Part shown: positions 45,950 to 58,081 of the stretch, piece after piece
Position numbering within the stretch: position 1 is the stretch's first letter
Layout: each line of letters starts with the position of its first letter
Assembly (NCBI GenBank): GCA_037903475.1
Contig: JBAJFG010000005.1
Span: 1,785,452-1,849,451 of the forward strand
Direction of reading: 5' to 3'
DNA from: Ancylostoma caninum
Taxonomy: Eukaryota; Nematoda; Chromadorea; Rhabditida; Ancylostomatidae
Length of the DNA stretch: 64,000 nt
Notes under the pieces: model-generated
The model's database searches: none
The model's input: the letters and a program-made list of their open reading frames with translations, nothing else
Told to the model about the DNA's origin: nothing
Program-made: the position numbers and the translations under genes

Positions 45950-48690
45950 CTAAAAGCCCGTGGACGTGGAAGATTCGAAGGAGAAGGAGCCGTCTCCAGC
46001 ACCAGCACATCCATCTACTCCGTATTTGCTTACATCCATATTGAAATAATGCAGGTGATCATATACGGAAAGATCATAGAGGAGGCCATCACTGCAGCGC
46101 CTGCTCTCGTCAGCTGCAACGATATTAACGTTATTATGTTACATGAACACATTGTGTTGTATGAACACACGAACACAGAATTACCATGACAGATGGTGAA
46201 GTTACAACCTTCCTCCATGTTGTACGGGTAAAAGGTCTGAAATCCTTACATGAGATTAGTTCTCATGTTCAGTCCAGTAAATTGACCTTGTAAGTCTAAA
46301 TTTTCATCATCATTGCTTCCTCGCCGCATTTGCATGCACATACTCACATATTCACATGAGAACTTCAAAAATGTGCTGAAAAAATCACCTCGCTGTTGTG
46401 GTGCCAATAGCCTTCAAAACCCTTCATAGGAATGTGTGGAACAACATCACGCCAATGTACTACTCGATATGAGTAAGGCACCTTAAACGATTGATCACCA
46501 CGTGATTCCAGTGGGAGAGAATTAGTGTGAAATTTCTAAAAAAAGTTAATTGCCAATTTTTTTTCAAAAACTGCCGTCATGAAAAAGTCCGTTGCAGAAA
46601 ATATAATCGTATAATTTATTATAGATACGTTTTGCTATGAGTTGTGCCAGCACTGCTGCAGAAAGAATTTGCAGAAAGTGTGCACGCTCTCCAATAAAAC
46701 CATTACTTCCCCAGAAGTTAGCCGAAATTTCGACCGATGTAGTTTGGAAAAGTGATCTAGTGAGTTTCTGGAATGAACGCCTGAGAATTGTTTTGACATA
46801 CCAGTCTATTGTGAGAAGCAGCAAAAGCAGCGTCTCCTGTTCTTGGCTGACCATAGGTAATCAACTTCACATTGCCGCCACTAATGCTCTTCCTCGCTAT
46901 GACATATGATGCTGCTAAGGATGCCATAGAAGCACCAAGTGAATGTCCAGTCACCTAAAATACAAAGGTGTTCGCTGAAAGTGGATGAAAACAGATATTT
47001 AGTAAGGTCACGGTTAGAGTATCTTATTCCATGCAATGATGATGAATATGTACACTCACCCAGATGTTATAGTTCGGATATGTTGCAACTAAAGCCTCGA
47101 AGCTCTCGTTCAGTCCTCCATTCCAAACGGCCATGAAAGCGTTGTAAAAATATGTCGACACATATCCTCCTGCCACCCACTTTGTCTGAAGTGTTCGACT
47201 TGCGAAGGCAAAATGATTATCTGGAGAAAATTCGCTCTTCTAGAAAGATCCGAAGTCCAACATACCTTCCTGTGAAATGCACTCCAATTTGTTTCTTCAA
47301 CAAGCTGCATGAACCTCACTGTCCCTCTATAAATTGAGATACTATACCTCTTGAAGACAGCGGAGTGAGTTTTTTGTGCGCCACCCTTAGAATTGCGCTA
47401 TATCTCATGGAACTTCACAATTAGTGATTTATTCACTGTGAAATTGCGGCTTATTAAGCACAGGATTACCTGTTCGATGTTATCATGTTATTTCTAGCCT
47501 TCATTCCAGAAGTTTCTTATATGCATGAGGAACGTGAAAGCTTCCGTATGAGTTCTGACGCCCGCGTCATTACACACCGTGCCAATACGCAGCGTGAGTT
47601 CGTCGCGGCTAGAGAGATCGTGTACAGAGTTTTGTACCAGAGACAAGGGGAACCCTGTACCAATCAAGCCACGCGCAGCAATAACAAAGCGTTCGGCGAC
47701 ATGTACTTTGCTTACGATTTGTTCAACACCACACTTGCCGCCCGACGACAACTCGCTATGCGGCTAAACTTTGAGTGGGTTATAACCTAACATGTACGTG
47801 CATTTATTTTCGCTCACCTGAAGCTGAGAACAATGGCCTCATCATCATGCAACACAGCTGTGAAACCTGCACAAGAATCGTACCGATCAGGGTCGCACTC
47901 ACCAGAATAGTACGTTGCTAACTATAACAAAGGAGGCTCGAGATACCTGGAGAAAGGAAAAGTATACTTGGGAAAAAATTCCAAACTCTCGTTCATTGTC
48001 TGCTCCATAACGAGGAATACATAATCGAAATTGTATTTCTAGAGATAGGTTGAATGTAGCACTTGAAGATATCTTGGAGTTTGTGGTTTCCACTGAATTC
48101 CGTGTTTCCAGTGACTGCATACGCACTGAAGCGATAATGCGGAGCGCTCAAGAAATTCACGAAAACTGATTGTTATTTTCAGTACTTGTGGATGTATGGA
48201 CAATTACAATAGTGGGTCCTGCCACACGAATGCTTTAGGAGACTGAGCCTGCGCTAATTGGGGTGTTCTTTAGCCGTTATCCTATGGCACCGTTGTAGCC
48301 AAAGCCTTCCTTGTTATATTTCTGCCGGTAGGTAGCTATTTTTTGCATTCTGCTCACAATTGGGATTCATTTATAACTGAATTCACTAAAGCCGACGAAA
48401 CTCGAACGTTAAAATTTCGGCGAGGGCGGTTTTTAACCATTAAAGTGCACTCACGGAAGCATTGCCGTAGTTATTGTCGATGCAGTGCTGAGGAGAGCTG
48501 GAATAAGCAGCTGACGCCAAAGGGAAGAATTTGAGTCGGGCCATGTAATCGGAGTATCCATCATAACCTCGTGTGTCAACCCATCTTCGTAAGATTATGA
48601 TGAAGAAAACTGAAAAAAATCATTGGATAATGTTACAGTTTGATCACTCAAATACTCACATGTAAAGACGCATTGATAAGAAGAATACAT
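45950..48690 (-). CDS. Secreted class 3 (fungal-type) lipase A, 9 exons, 312 aa
   Basis: Exons in coding order on the - strand: 48690-48660, 48609-48455, 47921-47818, 47326-47266, 47185-47060, 46954-46802, 46481-46389, 46236-46185, 46113-45950 (31, 155, 104, 61, 126, 153, 93, 52 and 164 nt). The phases close. The protein starts with a signal-like hydrophobic run (CVFTFFFIIIL), then MARLKFFPLASAAYS, typical of nematode lipases of this family. The alpha/beta-hydrolase core carries the nucleophile Ser in VTGHSLGAS, the catalytic Asp in HWRDVVPHIP and the catalytic His in YDHLHYF. The oxyanion-side motif LSFRGT is present, and Cys residues suit an extracellular protein. The likely activity is hydrolysis of acylglycerols or phospholipids; the true substrate is unknown. 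The gene has the same first eight exon lengths as lipase B at 59749, so it is a paralogue. All introns are GT-AG, and the gene appears intact. Confidence 0.92.
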
Positions 48691-48960
48691 GGTGAATGAG
48701 AGAGTTGAAACGACCACTGGGTGTTTGCAGCGTCATTATGCCCTAGGAAGTCGCTTTGTTTGAACAAACTTTTATTCATTGTACAACAGCGGCCAATGGT
48801 GCTTTGCGAGTCATCCACTCCGAACAGATCTAACGAAATTAAAGATTCGTCAAATTTTGTCATGTTCTCTATATGGGAAGAGTTCACAATGCCGGCCGAG
48901 AAATTCAACGATCAATCGAGCCTTTTCAGAAAATTCCGCTGCAACACCACAATTCCGAGA

Positions 48961-49362
48961 TGTAACTTTATCACCGCTCATCCAAAGACTTTTACGAAAT
49001 CCATGATTACAGCAGGAAAATTGAGATATACTTCCTATTTGATAAAAGGTTTCCTACACTTTCAAAGATTTGAGAGTCGAAGTGAGCCTTAAACTTATCA
49101 TTTAAACATATGGCGTCATTCCTTGTTCCCGGGTGTCATTTCTCGTCCAACAGCTTGAGAGCATTGTTATTGCTATTTCGTATCGCCACCCGGGTACAAG
49201 GAATGACACCAGAGGTTTAAATGATAAGTTTAAGGCTCACTTCGACTTACAAATCTTTGAAAGTGTAGGCAAACCTGCCATCAAATAGGAAGTATATCTC
49301 AAGTTTCCTGCTGTAATCATGGATTTCGTAAAAGTCTTCGGATGAGCGGTGGTAATGTTGAC
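48961..49362. mobile_element. Long foldback element, arms about 175 bp, loop 51 bp
   Basis: The left arm (48961-49135) and right arm (49187-49362) are near-complete inverted copies. The outer end is TCACCGCTCATCC against GGATGAGCGGTGG, and the inner end is CCTTGTTCCCGGGTG against CACCCGGGTACAAGG. The 51-nt spacer is unique. Small differences and a gap near TGATAAAAGG show age. It lies about 270 bp upstream of the lipase A start codon. Confidence 0.88.
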
Positions 49363-49953
49363 GCCGCTGCTGTGAGGTTCAAAGAATTGCCGCCATTACC
49401 TGCTAGTACGCGCCACGTATTCAACCGAAGGAGAGTGGCCACAAGTCTATGAATTGAACATGCATACGCTGGTGTAAATCTTGCGGAATTTTCCGAAAAT
49501 TTATACACGAGGTTATCGGACATAGAACACGAAGAGCACGTCCATTTTGTAACGTAGTATTCTTAAAGTACTGTACCCAAAATCAGCTTTTACCAATCAT
49601 ATGGAGGCCATTACACACGCTGATGGTGACAGTTGAACTAAGGAGGCATCATGCGCAGTTTTTTTTTTCAAAAATAAGTTGTTCATAAATTTTTTGGAGA
49701 TATGTTTTATCCCACTTATTTATTTCCAGATTACACATATCAATGTTCATCTGTATTTATTTCCAGATTACACATACCAATGTCAATTTGTACCAGTATG
49801 TCGTTATGACACATAATAGTTGTCAACTTCGTAATCGGCATGTCCAATAACCACTGGGGGAATGTTTTTTCAATCGTTGACCTTTTCAAAATTTAAGCTA
49901 CAGCTTTATTTAAAGTTAAATACTTTATAGCGCTGAGTTCATCATCCTGTTGT
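49363..49953. other. Spacer with a short tandem duplication
   Basis: No gene. TATTTATTTCCAGATTACAC occurs twice, 37 bp apart (about 49720-49793), as an imperfect tandem duplication. Otherwise the stretch is AT-rich with no structure I can name. Confidence 0.6.
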
Positions 49954-50395
49954 ATTCTCAGATAACTGGATAAGGCAAACGCAGCACAACCTGGCAAGCC
50001 ATACCCCAAGAAATGGAAGGTAGACATTGCTGCAAGAGGAAGAACTGCTGCATTCCGTCTGCTAAGAGCAGCAAACCCCGCGTTTCGGCTGCGTTTTTTG
50101 GCCGATAAACTGTGGTGCACTTCAACCTGCGTTCTGCCTGCTCCTCGTCACGTGGCGACATGCCCCCTAGGAGGTGTATATAAGCCGCTGGTTGAGCATC
50201 AAAGTTTGGTCGTGTCTCCGCTCCGGCGGAGATAAGGGGAGCCCAGCGAGACTCATCAGGTTGGCTGAGTCCCGAGTAAAACCGTGGCCCAGTGCAATAA
50301 TTATTATTTTTTGATGAGCTTGGGTAAGCATCTACTTACCCAAGTCTGCAGTACGAACACAGCCCTGTGCAGATTGAGCTGCGATCCTAGGTCTG
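49954..50395 (+). repeat. Dispersed repeat, copy A (inverted partner at 57490-58081)
   Basis: Matching blocks include GATAACTGGATAAGGCAAACGC, GGAAGAACTGCTGCATT, GTTGAGCATCA, GTAAAACCGTGGCCCA followed by TTGCAATAAT-like sequence, and ATCCTAGG near the end. Copy A lacks about 110 bp present in copy B. A TATATAAG box stands at 50177-50184 ahead of a GC-richer part, so the unit may be a promoter-bearing retroelement piece such as a solo LTR. I do not recognise the family. Confidence 0.75.
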
Positions 50396-53300
50396 AGACA
50401 TGCAAACCAGTTCATCTCCTCCGAAACACAGCCTTCTGGAGGCGAATACAGCACGTGGGGCGACAAAATAAGATTTAACCTCGAGGCGTAACTGCTGTTG
50501 AAACGTGTTCGGCCTGCGTTCGCCGTCCCGGAATCTCTGAGTTGGAGCTCTGCGAACCCTCGATGTAGCTATTCACGAACCACGCCCCCCCCCCTCCTTG
50601 TGCGCGTTACATTGCGTGCGCATTCCCAGGCGATGTGGTGCCATGTCTTTGAACGTTAGCGCTCTCACTTTCCATATGAATTTGGGGTCTTTCCATGAAG
50701 AGTTGAAGGAATGGCGGAAGGAAGTCGGCGTCAGCTAGGTGCTCGCTTGGCTCGACCTCCCACTTCCGCTTTCAAAAATCGGTGCTGCTGCCAGGTGAAT
50801 GATTAAAACTCAAAGTTCTACTTATGTTTATAACTAGACAAAGAAAAGAAAGTAGCCATTATTTCTTCCAAGCTCGTCTTCTCAATATTTTAATAGAAAG
50901 ATTGTTTTTATTGGACGACTTTTGGCGCACCCTGTACGCGGCCAGTAAGTGTAATTCTAGTTCTGGTTGGAAAAATTATAAAATAAACAGGAAAATTTAT
51001 GAGCATATTCTTCCAACCTGTCATCAACCGCCTCCTTGATAAGTAGTGGAGAACTGTCTCTCTTCCAGAAAGTGTTATTCGCTCTCTAAACTGCTTCGCC
51101 CATGTCTTCACAACATGCATAGCAAATTTAAGAATTACGATTTACACAGCGTTTTGTTGTATTGTATGTTATGTCTTGCATCCCGCATTTTCTCTATGTT
51201 TATCCTTCGGCCGTTATTCTTGCTACTGCAAATCGTCGTTGAGCAATATTTTCCAACTGCCGTATTCCAAGAAATGATGTTGAAGTGTTCTTTATCTGGA
51301 CCTGGTGATCTCTTATTTGTGATAGTAATGTCAAATTTTAAAAATACTGTCCTGTCTTTGGTTTCAGAGCCATAGTTCACGTTCACTGTCCATTTTGATA
51401 GCTTAGCCAGAATTGATGAAGTTTGCATTACGTTGGACATATTAACTCAGTTTGACGACATGAACTTCTTTCTTTATTTTCTTCTTGTTTCGAAGCACAA
51501 AAACTATCTTGTTTCTACCTCTATTACTCGGAGTGGGTCAGACGCTTGCCAAACCTCTTCCGGAAAAGCTGAAAATGAACAACTTACCTCGTTGTGCCTG
51601 CTCCTGATTTTACGTTCAAGTCACCTTGTTGTACACTTTGGGACATCCTTCTGTTAGATTACTCGGAATTTCTTCGAGGTTGGTGATGCATGCCATTGAG
51701 TGAGAAATGTCGACCATTTTGCTATTTTCGCTTGAGCCGGGAAGGATACTATCCCAGGATATAGGTTAGACACACTGAATTGTCTCCTTTTTAGACAACA
51801 ATATTCTTCATCAACTTCGGTAGTTGCATCGTGACCTTCCATAGTAGAATGGAGCCGTAGTTTGGAACAACGCTGAAAATGCCATGATAGCAACACTCAA
51901 AAAAGTTTTATAATTTACAAGCCAACTAATATTTTTCGGGTGCCAGCAGAATTGGCTATTATTGATGCCTCCTCATGTGATTATTGGTGAATGTTAGGCT
52001 TGAAAGTGCATACTTTCATTCGTACTAATGGTCACAGAAAAAAAGTCCGTTGAAATCACAGGCCCTCTAGAGATCCTTGAGCAGCTCGTTTCCATTTTCC
52101 TCTACTATTCAACAAGGCAGCCGACCCTCGATTTTGTTTCGCATGAGGTATCGAGAGAGGTATAGTATGTATGAAGAGATCGATTCTTCAGTATAATCTA
52201 CGGTCGATTGGCTTTGAATCTTGGCATTACACTTTCCAACTTGTTCCGCCTTTGTTAGAGCTATATTTGACCGAGGTTGATATTAAGACCATTCGGAGTA
52301 CAGTCTCCCTATTAGCGGTTTGTGTCGCGGCAACACTGGCGAGTTGGGGTGAGCACTGATCAGCCTATGATCCGTTGTTGCTTTTGGTTTGCTCATTGAT
52401 TGAATTATTCCTGATTACAAGGACGAGACATTTAGGGAGAAATCTATTTTATGTACTATGGACTACTTTAGGCCTTGCGAAGACGAGTTTGTCGGAAGGT
52501 AGGCACCTTTAACAATAAACCATAAGTTAACAATCTTTGTGGAAAATCAGGGTCCCACCTCAATTTCGTGGTTGAGGTGATAGCAGATTCTGAATCTCCT
52601 CGACAAGCTAATTGCAATGGTATACGTATTATGTTTCAAAACAGACTTTAGTCTTCAGTCCTGTTTTCCGGGACAAGCTCCAACATATTGCTAACAGAAT
52701 CGGCGTTTAAAGCCGTTTATTCTACCGATTAGACGCACCAAGACTTGTTAGTCAAGCCTGCAGCCGTGGTGGAACGCCACCACACACGGACCACTCCTCC
52801 TTGGTGGCGTCCGAAATCTGCTCTTTGAACGTACCCGAAAATGGTGCTTTCCTCGCTTTTGCAACTTTTGGCATAAGGTGTGCAAGTAGCGGTGGTAGAA
52901 ATGGACAAAGCAGCAAACTCGATCACCCTCTAGAATCAGAGCCTTCAGTTTCTTCGAAGCACCGCACATGCTGAGGTTCGGTACCCCTCGTCTGCATTGC
53001 AATAGGATTTTTCGTTAATCGTAGCTTCGAATTGAGAAAACACTATTGAATCAAAGTACTCGAGAAACACAAAATGCTAATAAATTGACAGAAACATGAG
53101 ACCGGCCCAATTGACTGGAAACATGTTGCGCTTGACGATCCTTGGCTACGGAACCCCAAAAAATGGCTAGTAATGTTCTTGAGTTACGAGGCGCAGACTG
53201 TGGGGCGAAATGGCCGATTTTTAGGGACTCAGACACATTCGTTTCGGGACTCGCAATTACGTCACTGTTGACTCTCCCGCATACACAGGATGGTGATTTC

Positions 53301-54109
53301 ATCACCTTCGCTGGCGGTCTCGAAGCGTAGGAGTGAGGGAGTGTTTACAAGCTTTCAGGCTGCACGATGTACGCAGCAGGAAAAGCACCCTTCCACTGTT
53401 GCGACGATGTAGGCACCTCCACTGAAGGGATGCTCGTAGCATTTTGAAAGCTGGGTGGTGGTTGCACTTACACGGTCGCCGCTGGACTTACATGGTCGCC
53501 TCATTTGGCGGGAGCTTCAGCAGCGTCCTGCGTTGAGGTTTCGATGCAATTGTGCAGTTAAGATATACGTTCATTTCTAGAAAGCTTGTGCATTAACATA
53601 CAGAGAGTAAACGCTTCAGTTTAGCAAGGCGTGACATTGTGTACATAATCAACCAATAGTTGATCAAAATCAACAAATTTCTGAGTAACTCCCAAGCATT
53701 TACCATTAGAACATCCCCAGACTTCGTCAGCAATCGTGGCGATCGCCACTACAGCCGGATGTCATCGCGATCACCACGACGGCCGGCCATCGCCACATGG
53801 ATAAAGTGAATGAGGAGGCTTCAGACGTGACAGAGATGATAAACGATGTGGCGTGACGATCGATAGACATCGTTTACACTATCGCTATCATCACATCGCC
53901 AGTTTATTCTGGTCACATCTTCGAGAGTACGGGCGATGAGCTCCATTTGGCAGCAGTCCATGCTGATGTAACGTGGCAATCGATACCTATCATTTCCACG
54001 ATAATTATCTCTTGAATCGCCGGTTCATTTTTATTCATTCTGAATTGGGAAAGTCTGGGGATACTCTTACTCTCGAGATTCACAAAGGGTACAGGGGAAA
54101 CATAGACAG
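50396..54109. other. Gene-free centre of the lipase locus, left part
   Basis: No gene is supported. Open frames of 60-109 codons occur on both strands (for example 51046-51375 and 52748-53002) without domains. A short GC-rich segment at 53736-53797 contains the 14-bp palindrome GTGGCGATCGCCAC (53736-53749). A poly(C) tract lies near 50583. Confidence 0.55.
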
Positions 54110-55130
54110 AAAACATGTGTGCCGTGGCCTGAAAGTGGTGAAAGCGCTGATACGGCTTCGCCGATGGAGAGCGGGTCCGTTTTGGCCTAACTGTGAGGAA
54201 AAACACCAGAATAAGAGTTGACATCTGAATGGCCCAGTAGTATGGTGCACACCGGCATGCAAGTCCGCCATTATAGAATCGGTTCGCTCTGGCTCAATAA
54301 CGTTGGGAACGCTAGGATATGGATCCACCGAAGGGATGAGGGTCCCGTGTGGCCCAACAGTGAGGAAAACACCAAAATGCTGGTCCACAAATGGAAGAAG
54401 AATCCGTCGACGCCCAGTAGTGGAGAACGCCAGGATATGGGCTCGCTTTGGTCAGTAGTGTGGAGAATGCCAAGGTGCAAGTCCGCCCAAAAAAAGGCGT
54501 CCGGCTTAGCCTAACCGTGAAGGAGGCTCCAGAATGCAGGCCCCCACCTGGAAGAAGGGCCTCCGTGGCCAAATGGTGTGGAAAACACCAGGATACGGGT
54601 CCATCAATGGAGGAGGGGCCCGCCGTGACCTGTGGTGTGGGGAACGCCAGGATACGGGTCCACCAATGGAGGGGGGGGCCGCCGTGACCCTGTGGTGTGA
54701 AGAACGCCAGGATAAGTGTTCGTTGATGGAGGAAGTGTCCGCCGTGGCCCAACAGTGAGAAGGACGCCAGAATGCCGGCTCCAGATGGAAGAAAGGCCCG
54801 CCGTAGTCCAATGGTGTGAAGAATGCCAGGATAGGGGTCTGCCAATATAGGATGGGTCCGCTGTGACTCAAGAAGGTGGAAAATACCAGGATACGGTTCA
54901 GCAGACGGTAAACGGTTTCGCTGTGGCTCAACAGTGGAAATGACGCCAAAATACGGGTCCACCGATTGCAGACAGGCGCACCGCGGCCGAGTAGTGTGGA
55001 GGACACCAGAATACGAGTTCGCTCTGGCAATAGTGTGAAGAACGGCAGGATATAGGTCCGCCGATGGAAAACGCCTCTGCGTCGGCCCAGTAGTAAGGAA
55101 AACGCACGAATACGCCCTACGATGGAGACA
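54110..55130. repeat. 60-bp minisatellite, about 17 units
   Basis: The motif GCCAGGATACGGGTCC, followed by GATGGA and then a GCCGTGGCCCA-like block, recurs every 60 bp, most clearly from 54540 to 55040 (for example AACGCCAG at 54643 and 54703). Units have drifted, at perhaps 70-85 percent identity. Because 60 is a multiple of three, two - strand frames stay open for 216 codons each. Codon content is just that of the repeat, so I do not call a protein. Confidence 0.88.
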
Positions 55131-55583
55131 TGCTCATACTCAAGTAAAGATTTCACATTTTAGCCCATTTAATGATTAGTTTCGCTTCTTTGTCAATTTT
55201 CCAGGGATTCGGCAAGTGCGTAGCTTTTGCACATGCCCCAAGTGGCTGCCCCACCCCGCTTTCTAGCGTCCCGAAGGGGCGCTAGTCTCACAAAACCTTA
55301 GTGCAATTGTTTTCTCAGAATAGCTTCCCTATTGTTGTAATGACAAGCATGAAATAATGGGTGCGCACCGTGGCAGGATCAACAAATTCAAGATTCAAGA
55401 CAGGGAAAGATTCCTTCTACTGCAGTCATCCCCTACAGAATAAACTTGGAACACTACTTATCTTGGATTCTCCGAGTTTCCTGCTTGCATACGGTATTCT
55501 ATTCCAGTTCTAGAGCACGTCCAGTCTAGGAATTATGAGCGGAGGTGAGAGCCTGGGAAATGCTTCACAAGTAGGTCAGAGAT
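55131..55583. other. Spacer without recognised feature
   Basis: Nothing supportable here. It contains a short inverted GC stretch near 55258-55284 (AGCGTCCCGAAGGGGCGCT) and no credible coding frame. Confidence 0.5.
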
Positions 55584-55838
55584 TTGGTCATCGCAAAGGG
55601 GCCAGGAAAGAGCAGGTTGAACCAGACCTTGTGCATACTGCGCAAGACATTACGGGGAATTAAGTTAATAATGTCTCGTCACTTGAAGGAAATCGGTAAG
55701 AAGGGAAAGCTAAACAGATGGATTTCGCGTGAGTTGAGCGAAGAGCACCAACGTCCACACTGGCAAGTCTGCAGATATTCACCTAAAAATGGTCGAACCA
55801 TCACTACCTTCCTTAAAAAAATTTTTGACTTTTCATAG
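55584..55838 (+). pseudogene. Mariner transposase fragment (helix-turn-helix end)
   Basis: The 84-codon frame contains SRHLKEIGKKGKLNRWISRE followed by LSEEH, matching the end of the mariner DNA-binding region, where intact proteins read SRHLxxIGKVKKLxKWVPHEL. The preceding bases can be read, in another frame with a stop, as more of the same region. There are no matching ends, no catalytic domain and no inverted repeats close by, so this is a fossil piece. It derives from a different part of the gene than the two deleted mariners, which lack this half. Confidence 0.75.
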
Positions 55839-57489
55839 TCAGTGACGTGACTCATCTATAAAAAATTTTTTTTCAAATGAATGCACAATAATCGCCCTAT
55901 AGTGTTTTCTTTCCCCTGAAGTAATCATGAGAAAACTATTAAGCATAGGGCCGACACAGGCGGAAATGTGTTGTCTGCAGTGTCAACCGTATAAATAATT
56001 GGCCATTCGTGCTCCGGAACTCTAGTCTAACATATATATTACTCCTTATGCCTGCCATATTGGCAACATTACGCAGATGCCAATGCTTTTTGTCCTGAAC
56101 AAAATCGCTGACTTTTAGTCAATTTATAGCGTTTTGAAAAATTAGGTGCAACTGCTCCGGAAATTTTGCACGCACCTAATAGTTTCTCATTTTCACTCAT
56201 TATTCCACGAAAAGTACAAAGGACTCTCCGAGACGAAGTAAGATCCAAGTTCCAAAAGTTTTAGAACTTGACTTACTGAAGCTGAAGGCAAGACTTCATC
56301 TTTGACAAAATGGGATAGGGGCATTGCCGCCACTGGATCAGAACAGACCTGATTACAAGGAGCATCGTTTTAAGGTAGTAGAGAGCAAATGATTGCTCAA
56401 TGTAGGTGGTATGTAGGTTGTGAACATGACATCATCGCTCAAACCTAAGAGAAGGAAACCACTACCTTAGAAATCCAGATTGAGTTACAGGACCTAGCAG
56501 CAGCCAAACAACATTCAAATCCCCTTAATCTTACTTTATGCTGTGCAGGTGGACGCAGATGCAGTGAGATGTACGTGGGTGAGAGAGCTGAGGGTGATTA
56601 AATGCTCTTAAAATGTCCAATGTGCGTGCGTGCGATTGTTTGAGCTTGTATGTAATTTTGTGCCTTTGGCGATGCACGAAGTGTGATTTGTTAGAGGTTT
56701 GATGTATGATGTGTGTTGTTATGGCCTACGGTAAACTTCACAGCAACACTTTCATGGCGCACTTTCAGCCCCAGTCATTCTCGTGCAATAGCTCCCATAC
56801 CTGCACGTTATTACATGTGTATTGGATGTGATTGTGTGGTAGGACACGGGAACTTGTAACATTTTTTTCCGGGGGCGGTCGCTGTGAGGTATGCCATATA
56901 CCAACAAGATTTCTGAAACGAAATTCTGCAATTGCTTAGTGATATTGTTTTTTACATGAAATTATAGAGCGAGGAAGAAACAGGTGTGAGATGGGTTGTG
57001 GATGAACTGAGGTGATAAGGGTAAAGTGCGATGTGCGGTCGGTGCCACGGTGTGCTGGAGTGGTAAAACAATACACTGGGAGTCCATTTCTAAGTGAGAG
57101 ATGCTCTGGAGCCCAAATTGCAGCAAACACGACGACATGGGAGCGAGCTGCGAGGTATTGTGATATGAGAACACTGATGCGTGAAAGGAATGACCTGGTA
57201 CACTGTAGTTGGGAAGACACAATCTAACGGATCGAATACACAGAGAAGCGTGGGGCCAAACAGTGAGCCCCCGCATTGATTTATCTCCTCCCATATCCTC
57301 TTTCTCTGATTCGCGTTCCAAAAAGTCCCAATCTTCTCCTCTATCGCTGTCAAGGCGAGGTTGGCAGCAACTGGGAACCGTTACTGCTAGGGTTTCTACT
57401 CGAAGCATTATGTCGTTTCTGCTGCTTTCGTCCCGCACACTTATCAAAGATATACCATAACTGACATTCAAAATCTTTGTATGGAGCGG
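55839..57489. other. Gene-free centre of the lipase locus, right part
   Basis: No gene can be assigned. A 183-codon - strand frame at 56962-57513 is the longest simple open frame here. It overlaps shorter frames on both strands, shows no domain and has no convincing splice sites, so I leave it uncalled. Confidence 0.5.
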
Positions 57490-58081
57490 ATAGAGCCTAG
57501 GATGGCAGTTCAATCTGGGCGCAGGGCTGCGTTCCTGTTGTAGTCCTGGGTAAGTTGATGGTTAACAAGTTCATCCAAAAATGTCCCCGAACGCGCATCC
57601 GTGGCTACTCTTGGTGGACTGAGCGGTCCCGCGGTGGACTCCCAGGCCCACGCCGCATCCGCACGCGTCCGCACCGCACGCATTTCGTCGGATCGATTAT
57701 TGCAATGGGCCACGGTTTTACCTGGGCCACAGCCGGCCTGACGAGTCCCGCAGAGCTCGCCTTGTCACCGCCGTAGCGGGGACACGACTAAGCTCTGATG
57801 CTCAACCACCGGCTTACATGTATACATCTCCCAGGAGCGGGGCGTTACGTGGCAAGGAGCGGGTGGAACGCAGGATGCGAGAGCAGAATGCAACTGAATG
57901 AAACAGTTACTTGGGCAGCAGCTAGCCATCTCAACGCAGGCGAAACATGGAGTGTGCTGCTCGCAGCAGTCGAAATGCAGCAGTTCTTCCTCATTCAGTA
58001 ATGTCTGCCTTACATTTCGTGGGAGTGTGGGTTGACAGTGTGACTTTGCTGCGTTTGCCTTACCACAGTTATCGGAGAATG
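57490..58081 (-). repeat. Dispersed repeat, copy B (inverted partner of 49954-50395)
   Basis: Read on the - strand, this follows copy A block by block, from CGATAACTGTGGTAAGGCAA to CATCCTAGGCTC. It has about 110 extra bp (around 57575-57690) that copy A lacks, and the TATATAAG box of copy A is changed to TATACATG. Overall similarity is moderate, so the duplication is old. Confidence 0.75.

Noticed and set aside
54312..55156. Two 216-codon - strand frames with Pro/Gly/His-rich repeats
   Set aside because: They follow from a stop-free 60-bp minisatellite unit; no start context, splice sites or family match supports a gene.
56962..57513. 183-codon - strand frame
   Set aside because: No recognisable motif and competing frames on both strands. 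Not called without transcript support.
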